From: an uncultured Oscillospiraceae bacterium
Lineage (GTDB): Bacteria; Bacillota; Clostridia; Oscillospirales; Acutalibacteraceae
Direction: 5' to 3'
DNA length: 10,676 bases
Assembly (NCBI GenBank): GCA_902490145.1
Contig: CABUCT010000031.1
Location: 1-10,676, forward strand
The notes under the pieces were generated by a model. The model worked only from the letters and a program-made list of their open reading frames with translations. It made no database searches and was not told the DNA's origin. This document shows, in pieces, positions 1 through 6,172 of this stretch (positions within the stretch are counted from its first letter, which is position 1; every line of letters begins with the position of its first letter). The position numbers were made by a program, and so were the translations under genes.

Positions 1-101
1 AATAAAATGTCTGCGATAACTCAATTGTAAACTTATGTTTAACAGATACTTTTGAAGCAAACAATGAACTTTATAAAAATATAGAAATATTTTCAGAATG
101 A

Positions 102-110
102 TGTTATAAT
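102..110 (+). promoter_or_regulatory. Extended -10 promoter for the acyltransferase operon
   Basis: The sequence TGTTATAAT is a perfect TATAAT preceded by the TGn extension, which typically compensates for a poor -35 box. The -35 region about 17 bases upstream (TAGAAA near 82-87) is weak. Transcription would begin near 117, leaving a leader of about 40 bases before the ATG at 159. An AAGGAG ribosome site at 146-151 sits 7 bases from that ATG. I see no riboswitch or operator in the leader. Bases 1-100 hold no gene that I can support. Confidence 0.6.
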
Positions 111-158
111 ATCAAATATGTGTTTATATTGTCAGGCTTTTTGTAAAGGAGTGATAAA

Positions 159-1655
159 ATGAAGAAATCCCATGATAATCATTTTAATGAATATATAACG
201 AATTTGACATACGAAAATGCAGATGCTTTAAAAGATTTTTTTGCAGAGTTTGATACCCACTGCCTTATTTCAGGAAAAGAAAAGAAAAAGCTGAGGTCCG
301 ATTTTGAAAAGGCCATTATATATTATGCGAATGCAGGAGTATCCCAACAGAAAGCTTTGGCTTTGCTGGATATAAGAAATCTTGGTGGATTTTATGCAAG
401 ACCATCCGCTTTGTGGTTTGCGTTGGATGATGCTGCAAAGATTTATCCATTGTCTATGAAACACGGCAGAATGTCTGTATTTCGTTTATCGGTGTATTTT
501 AAAGAGCAGATTGTTCCAGAACTCCTGCAAATGGCTCTTAATTTCACAATTAAACGTTTTCCAAGCTTTGCTACCACGCTTAAAAAAGGCTTTTTTTGGC
601 ATTATCTCGATACAACTAAACGAAGATTTTGTATAGAGCAGGAAGATGATATTCCATGCCGGCCACTAAAAGTCTCTCTCAGTGGTTCTCAATCTTTCCG
701 TGTGCTTTATTATAATAATAGAGTCAGTGTGGAATTTTTTCATGTCCTTACCGACGGAACAGGAGGAATGACATTTCTTAAGGTTCTTACGGCAGAGTAT
801 TTAAGATTAAAAGGAATTGATGTTGAATCGGACGAAACACTTTGGGATATCAATGCTACTCCTGCTACTGAAGAATTTGAAAATAATTTTGCAAAAGTTC
901 CGAAAAGCAACATGGCATCAGGTTTTGTAGATAAAGCTGCTGTGCAGATGAACGGTAGGCTTTCTGAAATTAAACCATGTAGAATAATTCATTTCAAGAT
1001 GGATGCAACGGAACTTAAAACAGCTGCGGAAAAATATCATACGACAGTCACGGTATATCTGTTGGCGTTAATGTTTATTGCGGGGAAAAAGGCAACTGAT
1101 GAATTGCAGGGTGAGACAAGTATTCAGGTTCCGGTAAATATGCGAAAATTCTATCCGTCAAAAACTGTTCGTAATTTTTCAATGTATTGCGGTATTCGTT
1201 TGCCGATTGAAGTAATCGAAAATTCTTCTTCGATTATCAGCATAATTGATGATCAGTTACATAAAAAGGCATCGCAAGAAGCTATGAATGAAATGCTTAC
1301 AGCCACAGAAAAAATGGTTGATATGATGAAATATATTCCGCTTGTCGTTAAGCAACCAGTAGCAAAATTAGTTTACGGTTTTTTAGGTGACAAAATATTT
1401 ACAAACACTCTTTCAAATCTTGGTGTTGTCAAAATTCCGTCAAAGGTTTCAGAAAATATTGAAAGTATGGATTTTGTGTTGGGTACTGCTATTACAAACC
1501 GTGCCAGTTGTGCAGTAGTGACTGTTAATAATATAGCGACCTTTTCAATCACAAAAATGACCGCTGATCCTACCTTTGAAGAAAAAATATATGATTTGCT
1601 TCGGGATGACGGTATATCAGTAGTGGCAGAAGGAAGTGGCTATTATGAAGATTAA
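159..1655 (+). CDS. Alcohol acetyltransferase / condensation-domain-like acyltransferase
   Basis: This 498-residue protein belongs, by its motifs, to the chloramphenicol-acetyltransferase/condensation-domain superfamily (alcohol acetyltransferase, PapA5 and WES-like enzymes). Such enzymes move an acyl group from CoA or a carrier to a hydroxyl or amine. The key site is HVLTDG at residues 195-200, the HxxxDG catalytic motif, with H195 as the general base. A VPVNMRKFYPSKTVRNFS-like stretch at roughly 326-343 and a TLSNLG segment in the C-terminal half match the region where these folds close their active-site tunnel. No signal peptide or membrane helix is evident, so it is probably cytosolic or peripheral. 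About the first 90 residues are a helical extension with no catalytic motif I recognise. The ATG has a good AAGGAG site. The gene overlaps the next one by 11 bases, so the two are probably co-translated. The superfamily is secure; the acceptor and donor are unknown. Confidence 0.75.
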   Translation: MKKSHDNHFNEYITNLTYENADALKDFFAEFDTHCLISGKEKKKLRSDFEKAIIYYANAGVSQQKALALLDIRNLGGFYARPSALWFALDDAAKIYPLSMKHGRMSVFRLSVYFKEQIVPELLQMALNFTIKRFPSFATTLKKGFFWHYLDTTKRRFCIEQEDDIPCRPLKVSLSGSQSFRVLYYNNRVSVEFFHVLTDGTGGMTFLKVLTAEYLRLKGIDVESDETLWDINATPATEEFENNFAKVPKSNMASGFVDKAAVQMNGRLSEIKPCRIIHFKMDATELKTAAEKYHTTVTVYLLALMFIAGKKATDELQGETSIQVPVNMRKFYPSKTVRNFSMYCGIRLPIEVIENSSSIISIIDDQLHKKASQEAMNEMLTATEKMVDMMKYIPLVVKQPVAKLVYGFLGDKIFTNTLSNLGVVKIPSKVSENIESMDFVLGTAITNRASCAVVTVNNIATFSITKMTADPTFEEKIYDLLRDDGISVVAEGSGYYED

Positions 1656-2220
1656 GATCACTTATCCATCCGTAAAAAAGCATAAGTTGCAGTACAAAAA
1701 GTTTTTAAGTATTATAAGATGGCCGATTTTGTTTGCAGCATATATTTGTCCGATTATGAATATCGTGACTGGCGGCAATGCTTGGAGTCTGATTGTCTTA
1801 ATGTCACTGTACATTGTGTGGACGCTTATATTGTCACCGGATATGGTTGAATATAATCGCATCAGTCAGTTTACTAAACTTATTACTTGTTCATGTATAT
1901 TACTAACGTTGATTGATGTATTTTTGGCTCCGGGATGGGCAATTGAAGTTGTTCCAATCGTTTGCTTTTGTGGACTTGTGATTTCCGGTATACTTTTCTT
2001 TACTGATTTTGAAAGACAGAAACAGAATATGCTACCAATGCTTATGCTTATTTTCTTTGCAATTATCGGATCAATTGTTGGGTTGTGCTTGTGGCACGAA
2101 GAAAGTCGCTGGGCACTTGCCGTAATGGGAGCCTTCGCAGTAGCTTTGCTCATTGTTTGTATGGTGACGCTTGGAAATGATTTTGTACGGGAATTGAGAA
2201 GAAGATTTCATATAAAATAA
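1645..2220 (+). CDS. Six-helix integral membrane protein (DUF6320-like)
   Basis: A 191-residue hydrophobic protein with about six predicted membrane helices (roughly residues 25-43, 46-64, 78-95, 103-120, 130-150 and 156-176). It has a basic N-terminus (KKHKLQYKK) and a basic C-terminal tail (RELRRRFHIK), so both ends should be cytoplasmic. I chose the ATG at 1645 because AGGAAG at 1631-1636 lies 8 bases before it; the in-frame GTG at 1636 would overlap that site. The start lies inside the end of the acyltransferase gene, which implies coupled translation and a shared task. The length and helix pattern resemble DUF6320 membrane proteins, which I recall as neighbours of such acyltransferases in Clostridia. 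Those often carry an N-terminal zinc ribbon, and none is present here. There are no catalytic or transport motifs. The biochemical function is unknown; it may anchor or feed the acyltransferase at the membrane. Confidence 0.7.
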   Translation: MKIKITYPSVKKHKLQYKKFLSIIRWPILFAAYICPIMNIVTGGNAWSLIVLMSLYIVWTLILSPDMVEYNRISQFTKLITCSCILLTLIDVFLAPGWAIEVVPIVCFCGLVISGILFFTDFERQKQNMLPMLMLIFFAIIGSIVGLCLWHEESRWALAVMGAFAVALLIVCMVTLGNDFVRELRRRFHIK

Positions 2221-2245
2221 AAACAGCGATATCTCTTAAGTATGA

Positions 2246-2668
2246 ATGTTGCAAGTTATTTCGGGATGTGCGGTTTGGGCAGGTGTTTCAATTCCATCTT
2301 CCGACGGATTTATTTATTATCTTGGTTATAATTCTTCATATATGATTCCCGAAACTATTCTGACTGTTGCTGCAGCAATTTGAAATTTCAGTTTGCTTTA
2401 TTTCTGTTATCAGGGGCTTTCAAGAATGGGCAGAGAAAAGAAAAGCAAGGGTTATACTGTGTTGACTTCAGTATCTCTGTTATCGCTTATTGCAGTGGTA
2501 ACCTTTGACGCAATATTTATATTCAGTTCAATTCAAAGTGAGGATGGATTTGATATTATTCTTATAAGTCAGGAAAATTTTATAGCTATTGCAATTGTAA
2601 CGATTGTGGAACTGATACTTTCAGGTGAGTTGTTTTTGTGTTGCAAAATGATTCATTCCGAAGATTAA
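2246..2668 (+). pseudogene. Decayed small membrane-protein gene with an in-frame TGA
   Basis: One reading frame runs from the ATG at 2246 to the TAA at 2666-2668 and is broken only by a TGA at 2381-2383. The 45 codons before it read like the end of an extracellular loop and the start of a helix (ILTVAAAI). The codons after it continue the helix (NFSLLYFCYQG). Then come a basic loop (RMGREKKSKG), a helix (SVSLLSLIAVVTFDAIFIF), a short acidic loop and a final helix (IAIAIVTIVELILSGELFL). The continuity of hydrophobicity across the TGA suggests a TGG tryptophan codon that mutated. There is no ribosome site at 2246, and stops lie just upstream, so the 5' end is probably also lost. An intact 80-codon remainder could start at the ATG at 2426, with AGGGG at 2412-2416 as its site, so a short two-helix protein cannot be excluded. 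The family is not recognised. Confidence 0.55.
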
Positions 2669-2697
2669 AAGGCTTGACTCCTTGTTTTCGATCCACC

Positions 2698-2725
2698 TTG
2701 ACTTAATTCTTTTTTGTGATAAAAT
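2698..2725 (+). promoter_or_regulatory. SigA-type promoter for eda-kdgK
   Basis: TTGACT at 2698-2703 and TAAAAT at 2720-2725 are separated by 16 bases, and TG at 2717-2718 makes an extended -10. Each hexamer matches the consensus at five of six positions. Transcription would start near 2732, about 25 bases before the ATG. The short leader leaves no room for a riboswitch. I see no clear operator palindrome, although sugar-acid operons of this kind are often under GntR- or IclR-family repressors. Confidence 0.7.
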
Positions 2726-2756
2726 GGTTGTAGTAAAGTTTTTACAGGGGGTAAAT

Positions 2757-3395
2757 ATGGACTCAGTTATTGAAAAAATAAAAGAGTTAAAACTCGTTCC
2801 GGTGGTAAAAATAGATAATAAAAAAGATGCTTTGTTTTTGGCAGAAGCACTTTTGGAAGGCGGACTTACGTGTGCGGAAATAACTTTTCGCACCGACGCT
2901 GCTGCAGATTCAATTGAAATTATATCGAAAGAATTCCCTGAAATGTTTATTGGTGCGGGGACTCTTCTTACTTGTGAGCAAGCTGACCGTGCATCTGACG
3001 CCGGTGCGAAGTTTTTTGTAAGTCCCGGATTTAATAAGACCGTGGTTTTGCATTGTCTTGAAAAGCAACGCACTTTTATCCCCGGAATAGTCACCCCCGG
3101 AGAAGTTGAGCAGGTACTGTCATTAGGGCTTAAAACGGTCAAATTTTTTCCGGCGGAAGCAGCCGGAGGGATTAAAATGATAAAAGCCCTTTCAGCACCG
3201 TATACCGACGTTAAATTTATGCCGACAGGAGGTATAAATGCCGATAATATTTTGAATTATCTTGCAATTGATTCTGTAATTGCGTGCGGAGGAAGTTGGA
3301 TGGTTCCGTCGTCTCTTATTAATGAAGGTAATTTTAAAGAAATCGCCCGGCTTTCAAAAATTGCGAGTGAGATTGTGAGGGGAGCGGCTTTATGA
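2757..3395 (+). CDS. eda: 2-keto-3-deoxy-6-phosphogluconate (KDPG) aldolase
   Basis: This cytosolic class I aldolase splits KDPG into pyruvate and glyceraldehyde 3-phosphate, the last step of the Entner-Doudoroff and hexuronate routes. At 212 residues it has the family's usual length, and its motifs align with E. coli Eda at a constant offset of four. E41 and R45 in EITFRT correspond to E45 and R49. K129 in TVKFFPAE corresponds to the Schiff-base lysine K133. GAGTL (67-71), the SPG loop (89-91), IPGIVTP, the phosphate-binding PTGG (156-159) and GGSW (178-181) are all present. The open frame extends further upstream, but the ATG at 2757 has an AGGGGG site about 6 bases before it and lies downstream of the promoter, so the longer form is wrong. 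The gene overlaps kdgK by four bases (ATGA), so the two are translationally coupled. A role in 4-hydroxy-2-oxoglutarate cleavage is a known side activity of the family. Confidence 0.95.
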   Translation: MDSVIEKIKELKLVPVVKIDNKKDALFLAEALLEGGLTCAEITFRTDAAADSIEIISKEFPEMFIGAGTLLTCEQADRASDAGAKFFVSPGFNKTVVLHCLEKQRTFIPGIVTPGEVEQVLSLGLKTVKFFPAEAAGGIKMIKALSAPYTDVKFMPTGGINADNILNYLAIDSVIACGGSWMVPSSLINEGNFKEIARLSKIASEIVRGAAL

Positions 3396-4390
3396 AAAAA
3401 GTTACAGCTTTCGGTGAAATAATGCTTCGTTTGTCACCTCCTGATCACCAACGGATCGTTCAATGTTCAGGATTTGATGCAGTTTTTGGCGGAAGCGAAG
3501 CCAACGTGGCAGTTACTCTTTCGAATATGGGGATTGACACGGAATTTGTTACCAAACTGCCGAAAAATGAGTTAGGAATTTCTGCGGAAAATTCTTTGAG
3601 AAGATTCGGAGTGAGCACAAAAAAGTTAATAAAAGGAGAGGGAAGACTCGGAATTTATTTTTTGGAAAAGGGTGCTTCTCAACGGCCTTCAAAGGTCATA
3701 TACGACCGTGAGGGATCCGCTCTTGCAAAGGCGAACAAAAATGATTTTTGCTGGGACGAAATTCTTTCCAATACAGATTGGTTTCATTGGTCCGGAATTA
3801 CTCCTGCGATTTCCGAAAAAGCTGCAGAAATAACGCTTGACGCCGTAAAAACTGCAAAGAAAAAAGGTATAACTGTCAGTTGTGATCTTAATTATCGTTC
3901 AACTTTGTGGACTGCAAGAAAAGCGGGAGAAGCTCTTTCCGAAATGATGGAATACACCGATATTTTAATTGCCAATGAGGAACATCTGGATCTGCTTTTC
4001 GGCATAAAAAGTGAAGATGCCGACAATGCATTTGCAGAAGTATCAAAAAAGACTTCTGAAAAATTCGGTATAAGTCAGGTTGCTATGACCATACGGCGGA
4101 CTTTATCTGCGGATGACAATAAATTCGGTGCGGTGCTTTATAAGGATGGAGAAATATATCGTTCAAAAGTTTATAATATGCATATAGTTGATCGGGTTGG
4201 CGGCGGAGACAGTTTTGCCGCAGGTCTTATATACGGAAATATAAATAATTTAACTTTTCAGGACACAGTGGAATTTGCTGCTGCAGCCGGGTGTCTTAAG
4301 CACTCTGTTGAAGGCGATGTCGGAATATTCACAGCCGATGAAGTAAAAGCTCTTGCTAACGGTTCTGCTGACGGAAGAGTCATAAGATAA
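3392..4390 (+). CDS. kdgK: 2-keto-3-deoxygluconate kinase (PfkB family)
   Basis: It phosphorylates 2-keto-3-deoxygluconate with ATP to KDPG, the substrate of the aldolase encoded just upstream. The 332-residue protein has the PfkB/ribokinase layout. FGGSEANVA at 32-40 is the sugar-binding signature. SCDLNYRSTLW at 163-173 is typical of KDG kinases rather than fructokinases. DRVGGGDSFAAG at 267-278 is the C-terminal ATP-site signature, with D273 as catalytic base and the GGGD anion hole. The ATG overlaps the eda stop codon as ATGA, and a GAGGGGAG site lies inside the end of eda. The pairing with eda is the main support for KDG over other sugar-kinase substrates. No transporter, dehydratase or regulator gene accompanies the pair, so the organism must make KDG from genes elsewhere. 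A hairpin terminator lies about 80 bases downstream. Confidence 0.9.
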   Translation: MKKVTAFGEIMLRLSPPDHQRIVQCSGFDAVFGGSEANVAVTLSNMGIDTEFVTKLPKNELGISAENSLRRFGVSTKKLIKGEGRLGIYFLEKGASQRPSKVIYDREGSALAKANKNDFCWDEILSNTDWFHWSGITPAISEKAAEITLDAVKTAKKKGITVSCDLNYRSTLWTARKAGEALSEMMEYTDILIANEEHLDLLFGIKSEDADNAFAEVSKKTSEKFGISQVAMTIRRTLSADDNKFGAVLYKDGEIYRSKVYNMHIVDRVGGGDSFAAGLIYGNINNLTFQDTVEFAAAAGCLKHSVEGDVGIFTADEVKALANGSADGRVIR

Positions 4391-4470
4391 AAATATGTAT
4401 TAATACTGATAAGAAAAAATTGTCCGTAAAAATCGAATTGTCCCTAGTGGGATACTAATCTAATTAAAAT

Positions 4471-4516
4471 AAAACACCCTGAATCAATTGGAGTTTCAAT
4501 GATTCAGGGTGTTTTT
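4471..4516. terminator. Bidirectional rho-independent terminator between kdgK and yhaM-like gene
   Basis: AAAACACCCTGAATCA at 4471-4486 pairs perfectly over 16 bases with its complement at 4500-4515. With one bulged A the stem can be extended inwards (ATTG with CAAT). A T-run follows on the right and an A-run precedes on the left, so the hairpin works for transcripts from both sides: kdgK from the left and the convergent minus-strand gene, whose stop is only 8 bases away, from the right. Confidence 0.92.
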
Positions 4517-4523
4517 ATATGTT

Positions 4524-5486
4524 TTATTTAAGCCGGTATTCAGAATCATCACGGTGACGGTAAAGCTTGCGGTCAAGTCCCCAGACTTTCCCGGTCATTT
4601 TTCCAACTTCCACACCGCTCATAGCATTAAGCATTTCGAATAGGGTCGCATCCAAACGGTCAATAGTAGATACTACTTCTGCTTCAGGAAACATAGGAAG
4701 AACAGGACTTCCGAATTCAGGTATGCCATGATGAGAAAGCACAATATGTTCAAGAAGCATGGCGGTTTCGGGATCTGTACCGAGTTCTTTGGCAGCAGCA
4801 CTTATATTTATCACACCGCCTACTATATGTCCGATTAGTCCGCCTTCAACGGTATATTCGCTGGCGAGTCCGGTCTCGGCGTATTTGATTTCACTTAGTT
4901 TACACAGGTCGTGCACCACTATACCCGCAAGAACAAGCTCTTCTCGGAGAAAGGGGTAAACCGAACAAATAGCTTTACCGAGTCTCATCATAGAAAGAGT
5001 ATGATATAAAAGCCCTCCACGCATTGAATGGTGCATTCTGACAGCGGCCGAACACACAAGCAGGCTTTCTCCGCAGTTTTCGAGAAGCTTTTTGACAAGT
5101 GTTTTGAGTCCGTCATCTGAAAAAGCATCTACAGTTTGCATGATTTCATCCAGCATATCCTTTGGATCAATCGGTGTGGATGCAACGAGAGAGGACATAT
5201 CAATATTGTCAGTATCTGATTTTTCTCTTATTTTCTCGATACGCAGCTGGCTTGCATTGTTCCACATATCGATAGTACCTTTAACTTTAACCACCATTCC
5301 GGCGGAATATTCACCGTGTTTTGCAGGAGCATAATCCCACAGTTTTGCAGGAATTTCACCGCTTTTATCGGTAAGAATCATATCAAGATACGGAAGTTTT
5401 TTTGCAGAGACTTTTTTATCACAGCTTTTAACTATCATAAAACCGGTTGCTTGGCCGCAAATAGCACCCTTTTCAAGCTCGGTCAT
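4524..5486 (-). CDS. yhaM: YhaM-like 3'-5' exoribonuclease (OB fold plus HD domain)
   Basis: The 320-residue length and two-domain order match the Bacillus YhaM/Cbf1 family (about 314 residues), metal-dependent 3'-5' exonucleases that trim RNA and single-stranded DNA ends in the cytoplasm. Residues about 12-85 form an OB-type nucleic-acid-binding domain (hydrophobic strands, LWDYAP, VVKVKG). Residues about 155-280 form an HD domain, with candidate metal ligands H162, the H192-D193 doublet, H220, H247 and D276. The doublet sits in HDLCK, where HDxGK is more usual. The ATG at 5486 has a good AGGAGTGA site. It has its own promoter and is separated by 64 bases from the minus-strand gene upstream, so it may be read alone or with readthrough. 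The assignment rests on architecture and motifs; a related HD hydrolase is the main alternative. Confidence 0.85.
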   Translation of the reverse strand: MTELEKGAICGQATGFMIVKSCDKKVSAKKLPYLDMILTDKSGEIPAKLWDYAPAKHGEYSAGMVVKVKGTIDMWNNASQLRIEKIREKSDTDNIDMSSLVASTPIDPKDMLDEIMQTVDAFSDDGLKTLVKKLLENCGESLLVCSAAVRMHHSMRGGLLYHTLSMMRLGKAICSVYPFLREELVLAGIVVHDLCKLSEIKYAETGLASEYTVEGGLIGHIVGGVINISAAAKELGTDPETAMLLEHIVLSHHGIPEFGSPVLPMFPEAEVVSTIDRLDATLFEMLNAMSGVEVGKMTGKVWGLDRKLYRHRDDSEYRLK

Positions 5487-5513
5487 TAAATCACTCCTAA
5501 TAGATTTTTAATT

Positions 5514-5542
5514 ATTGTATCTTATCGGAGTGAAAAATTCAA
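5514..5542 (-). promoter_or_regulatory. SigA-type promoter for the yhaM-like gene
   Basis: Read on the minus strand, TTGAAT (5542-5537) and TACAAT (5519-5514) are separated by exactly 17 bases. Transcription would start near 5507, giving a leader of about 20 bases before the ATG at 5486. I see no terminator for the upstream 172-aa gene in this short gap, so readthrough into the yhaM-like gene is possible. Confidence 0.7.
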
Positions 5543-5550
5543 CTAAAATT

Positions 5551-6069
5551 TCAGGGAAGTAGATAGGTTTCTGAATATCCGCAGGAACACAGAAGCCCGG
5601 CTACGACAGCAAGCAGGGTATAATCATCATATTTTTTATTGTATTTTACAACGCATTCTCCGGGCAATACAGAATTTATGCGACGGTTTATGCAAACCGA
5701 AACGCACCCGTCATCTCTTCCTGAGATTGTAAGGGTACTTTTTGGAGACATACCGCAAGTTACCGTAGTAAATCCCTGTTGTTTTAAGTATTTCATGACT
5801 TCTGTGTTTTCCTGAAATGCTATCGCAGTAAAGTTTCCGGAAAGTGAAAAATCATCGGAAATAGTTGAATCATTTTCAAAAATAACGATGCCGTTTTCGG
5901 CTTGGAAGTGTCGGGCTTTTTTAGTATGGATAATAATATAATCCGGTTTTTTAATTCCTGTTTCTACCGAGGTGTCGTTTACGATCACTGCCGGGCCTTT
6001 AAGCTTTAATGCTTCAAACAAGGTACGGCTTATAATTCCTTTTTGTTCTGCTACCACAATAGTTTTCAT
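5551..6069 (-). CDS. Conserved-looking protein of unknown function, 172 aa
   Basis: I do not recognise this protein. It is probably real: it has an AGGGTGG ribosome site 6 bases before its ATG, no competing frame, and coding-like composition. The N-terminus (TIVVAEQKGIISRTLFEALK) and the strand pattern around PDYIIIHT suggest an alpha/beta, Rossmann-like start. Residues about 108-170 contain VMKYLKQQGFTTVTCGMSPKSTLTISG-type sequence, then an acidic RDDG turn, SVCINRRI, LPGE, and a terminal DDYTLLAVVAGLLCSCG. That order (a TCG strand, a short beta hairpin, then a helix beginning near a polar doublet) faintly recalls the central-to-C-terminal junction of Mur ligases. The P-loop and catalytic residues are absent, so any kinship would be with a reduced, non-catalytic form. 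There is no signal peptide or membrane helix. It lies upstream of the yhaM-like gene and is divergent from the mutase operon. Confidence 0.6.
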   Translation of the reverse strand: MKTIVVAEQKGIISRTLFEALKLKGPAVIVNDTSVETGIKKPDYIIIHTKKARHFQAENGIVIFENDSTISDDFSLSGNFTAIAFQENTEVMKYLKQQGFTTVTCGMSPKSTLTISGRDDGCVSVCINRRINSVLPGECVVKYNKKYDDYTLLAVVAGLLCSCGYSETYLLP

Positions 6070-6135
6070 ATTGCACCACCCTGTAAATATTTTGTCAAAA
6101 AATTAAAAAATATACTTTTAATCAGAAAAAATGTA

Positions 6136-6144
6136 TGATATAAT
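6136..6144 (+). promoter_or_regulatory. Extended -10 promoter for the mutase-DUF1846 operon
   Basis: TGATATAAT is a perfect TATAAT with the TGn extension. The -35 position (about TTTTAA near 6116-6121) is poor. Transcription would begin near 6151, roughly 22 bases before the ATG. This gap of about 100 bases must also hold the promoter of the divergent 172-aa gene. A TTGACA on the minus strand (6098-6093) is too close to that gene's ATG to serve with a normal 17-base spacer, so the divergent promoter is unresolved. Confidence 0.6.
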
Positions 6145-6172
6145 ATATTGAATATTTATTTCAGAGGTGTAA

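Noticed and set aside
2381..2383. TGA read as selenocysteine or tryptophan (recoding)
   Set aside because: Neighbouring genes use TGA as a normal stop (eda, the M50 protease), I see no selenocysteine-type hairpin right after it, and the 5' end of the frame also lacks a start signal. Simple decay is more likely.
2670..2690. Possible terminator AAGG-CTTGACT-CCTT before the eda promoter
   Set aside because: The stem is only about four pairs with a weak T-tract, too poor to call.
2621..3142. Long minus-strand open frame of 173 codons opposite eda
   Set aside because: It is the antisense shadow of eda, whose active-site residues are all present on the plus strand. It has no ribosome site and a low-complexity Ser/Thr-rich composition.
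5492..5532. CACTCC/GGAGTG inverted repeat as a leader hairpin hiding the yhaM-like ribosome site
   Set aside because: The upstream arm (5527-5532) lies between the -35 and -10 boxes, before the expected transcript start, so it would not be in the RNA from this promoter.
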